Below are positions 63,094 through 64,000 of a DNA stretch of 64,000 bases, piece by piece. Below the pieces are notes generated by a model. The model saw only the letters and a list, made by a program, of their open reading frames with translations, did no database searches and was not told where the DNA came from. The translations under genes and the position numbers were made by a program. Each line of letters starts with the position of its first letter. The first letter of the stretch is position 1. Source of the stretch: UBA5614 sp963667535 (GTDB taxonomy: Bacteria > Cloacimonadota > Cloacimonadia > Cloacimonadales > Cloacimonadaceae); NCBI GenBank assembly GCA_963667535.2, contig CAXXDU010000002.1:2542001-2606000 (forward strand), written 5' to 3'.

Positions 63094-64000
63094 AATGAAA
63101 AAGTGGTTAACGCTATTTTTAGTGACCATTGCTGTGACTTCAGTACTTACAGCTACAACCATTAAAGTTGCTGTACTACCTTTAAAGAGACTGGACAGCT
63201 CTAGTAAGTATATCCAAAAGTTTCTGACAATCAGAGATTTAGAACACACATTTAATACAAATGATAAATACGAATTACTGAATCTCAAAACAACTGCTGA
63301 TGCTTTTAAGGATATGGATATTGCTGATATCGACGATATGGAAAAAGATGATATGTCTGCAATAGGTAAAGAGCTAAATGCTGATGTTGTAATATTGGGA
63401 GTAATCAGTGCTGTCAATGAGCAAACATTTTCAATACAGTTCCGCTTCTATAGCATGAAAACTCAGGATTTGAAACAACAGAAAGTTGATGTTGTAAAGA
63501 GTAAGAAGAAACGTTGGGCTGTTTTAGAGAAAGATTTTCTCGGTAAACTAGCCTCCTTTATCAATGACGAAACAGATAAAATGTTGACCTTGGCTATTCA
63601 GGACTATCATGCTGAAAATTTCAAACAAGCTGAACAGGGCTTCAATACAATTTTAAACTATAATCCTGATTACAAACCAGCGTATTATTATCTTGGTATG
63701 ATAGCTTATAAACAAAAAAAATATGACGCAGCAATTACAAATTTGAACAAATCTTTGGCTGACACACTCACAACCAAGGATGTAATCACTCTGCAAAGTC
63801 TCAGTTCTGCCTATGGAGATAAAGGTGACAACATCAATAAAATCAGCACACTGGTAAAGGTAGCTAATCTTCAGAATGATGAAGAATTGTGGCTTTCAAT
63901 TGCTAATATGTATGTGGAAAACAACCAAAAGGACAAAGCTGAAGAAGCACTTTTAAATGCAATAAAGATAGACCCCAAATTTATGAAAGCACAAACCCGT
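63094..64000 (+). CDS. Exported TPR protein (3' partial)
   Basis: Begins ATG 63094 with GGAGG four bases upstream (63086-63090) and runs off the window in an open frame (302 codons seen). Signal peptide MKKWLTLFLVTIAVTSVLTA, then IKVAVLPLKRLDSS with an NADVVILGVISAVNEQTFSI region, the layout of proteins with a TolB/CsgG-like N-terminal domain that assesses envelope components. TPR repeats follow (AEQGFNTILNYNPDYKPAYYYLG, DKAEEALLNAIKIDPKFM). A TTGACACAAAA motif lies 69 bases before the start. Confidence 0.8.

Overview
The window is about 64 kb of AT-rich bacterial DNA. Secreted proteins with YPNPFNPTT-type C-terminal sorting domains, an [FeFe]-hydrogenase maturase (HydE), a 2-hydroxyacyl-CoA dehydratase homologue and a hybrid-cluster protein point to an anaerobe of the Fibrobacteres-Chlorobi-Bacteroidetes superphylum. 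My best guess is Candidatus Cloacimonadota. This is inferred from protein character; there is no rRNA in the window.

Layout. 1-9690: the 3' end of a secreted multidomain protein, then a surface-glycan cluster (EamA transporter, Wzx-like flippase, two GT4 and one GT2 glycosyltransferases, an NAD-dependent epimerase, a Gfo/Idh/MocA oxidoreductase). 9851-10024: a 34-bp inverted-repeat element. 10172-19839 (minus): a compact seven-gene operon of PqqD-like protein, ATP-grasp ligase, fold-III PLP decarboxylase, urea-transporter/M23-peptidase fusion, TPR protein, TPR plus predicted beta-barrel protein, and a 961-residue lipoprotein. I recognise no described pathway with this gene order, and it is the best candidate for a new system. 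19911-25309 (minus): hydE, mnmA, an HGD-D protein and an ABC-F ATPase. 25.3-31 kb: repeats, tRNA-Pro(GGG), a small HTH gene overlapping a secreted metallopeptidase gene, a sorting-domain protein, a MITE, gene debris and a small lipoprotein. 31-44 kb: manA, an EamA-like transporter, a DUF488-DUF488-dual-OB-like operon, tldD/tldE, a TPR-FGE protein, and a TetR-ferredoxin-cupin-hcp operon with a visible promoter and operator. 44.9-52.3 kb: a 2045-residue alpha-2-macroglobulin and a lipoprotein of the formylglycine-generating-enzyme fold. 52.3-58.1 kb: repeat-rich accessory DNA with a second MITE, a Sel1-repeat gene broken by an amber codon, and an IS481-type insertion sequence between repeat arrays. 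58.2-64 kb (plus): coaBC, an SDR, a DUF3108 protein, queA, birA and the start of a TPR protein.

A second theme is small dispersed repeats. A modular palindromic family (a CCTGCGCAGGCAGG core plus partner modules), 8-bp YTAATCAC tandem arrays, two related MITEs and long hairpins fill most intergenic gaps. Members of the palindromic family also lie in frame inside two conserved genes, an ABC-F ATPase and coaBC, adding roughly 75-80 codons to each without breaking them. This resembles Rickettsia palindromic elements.
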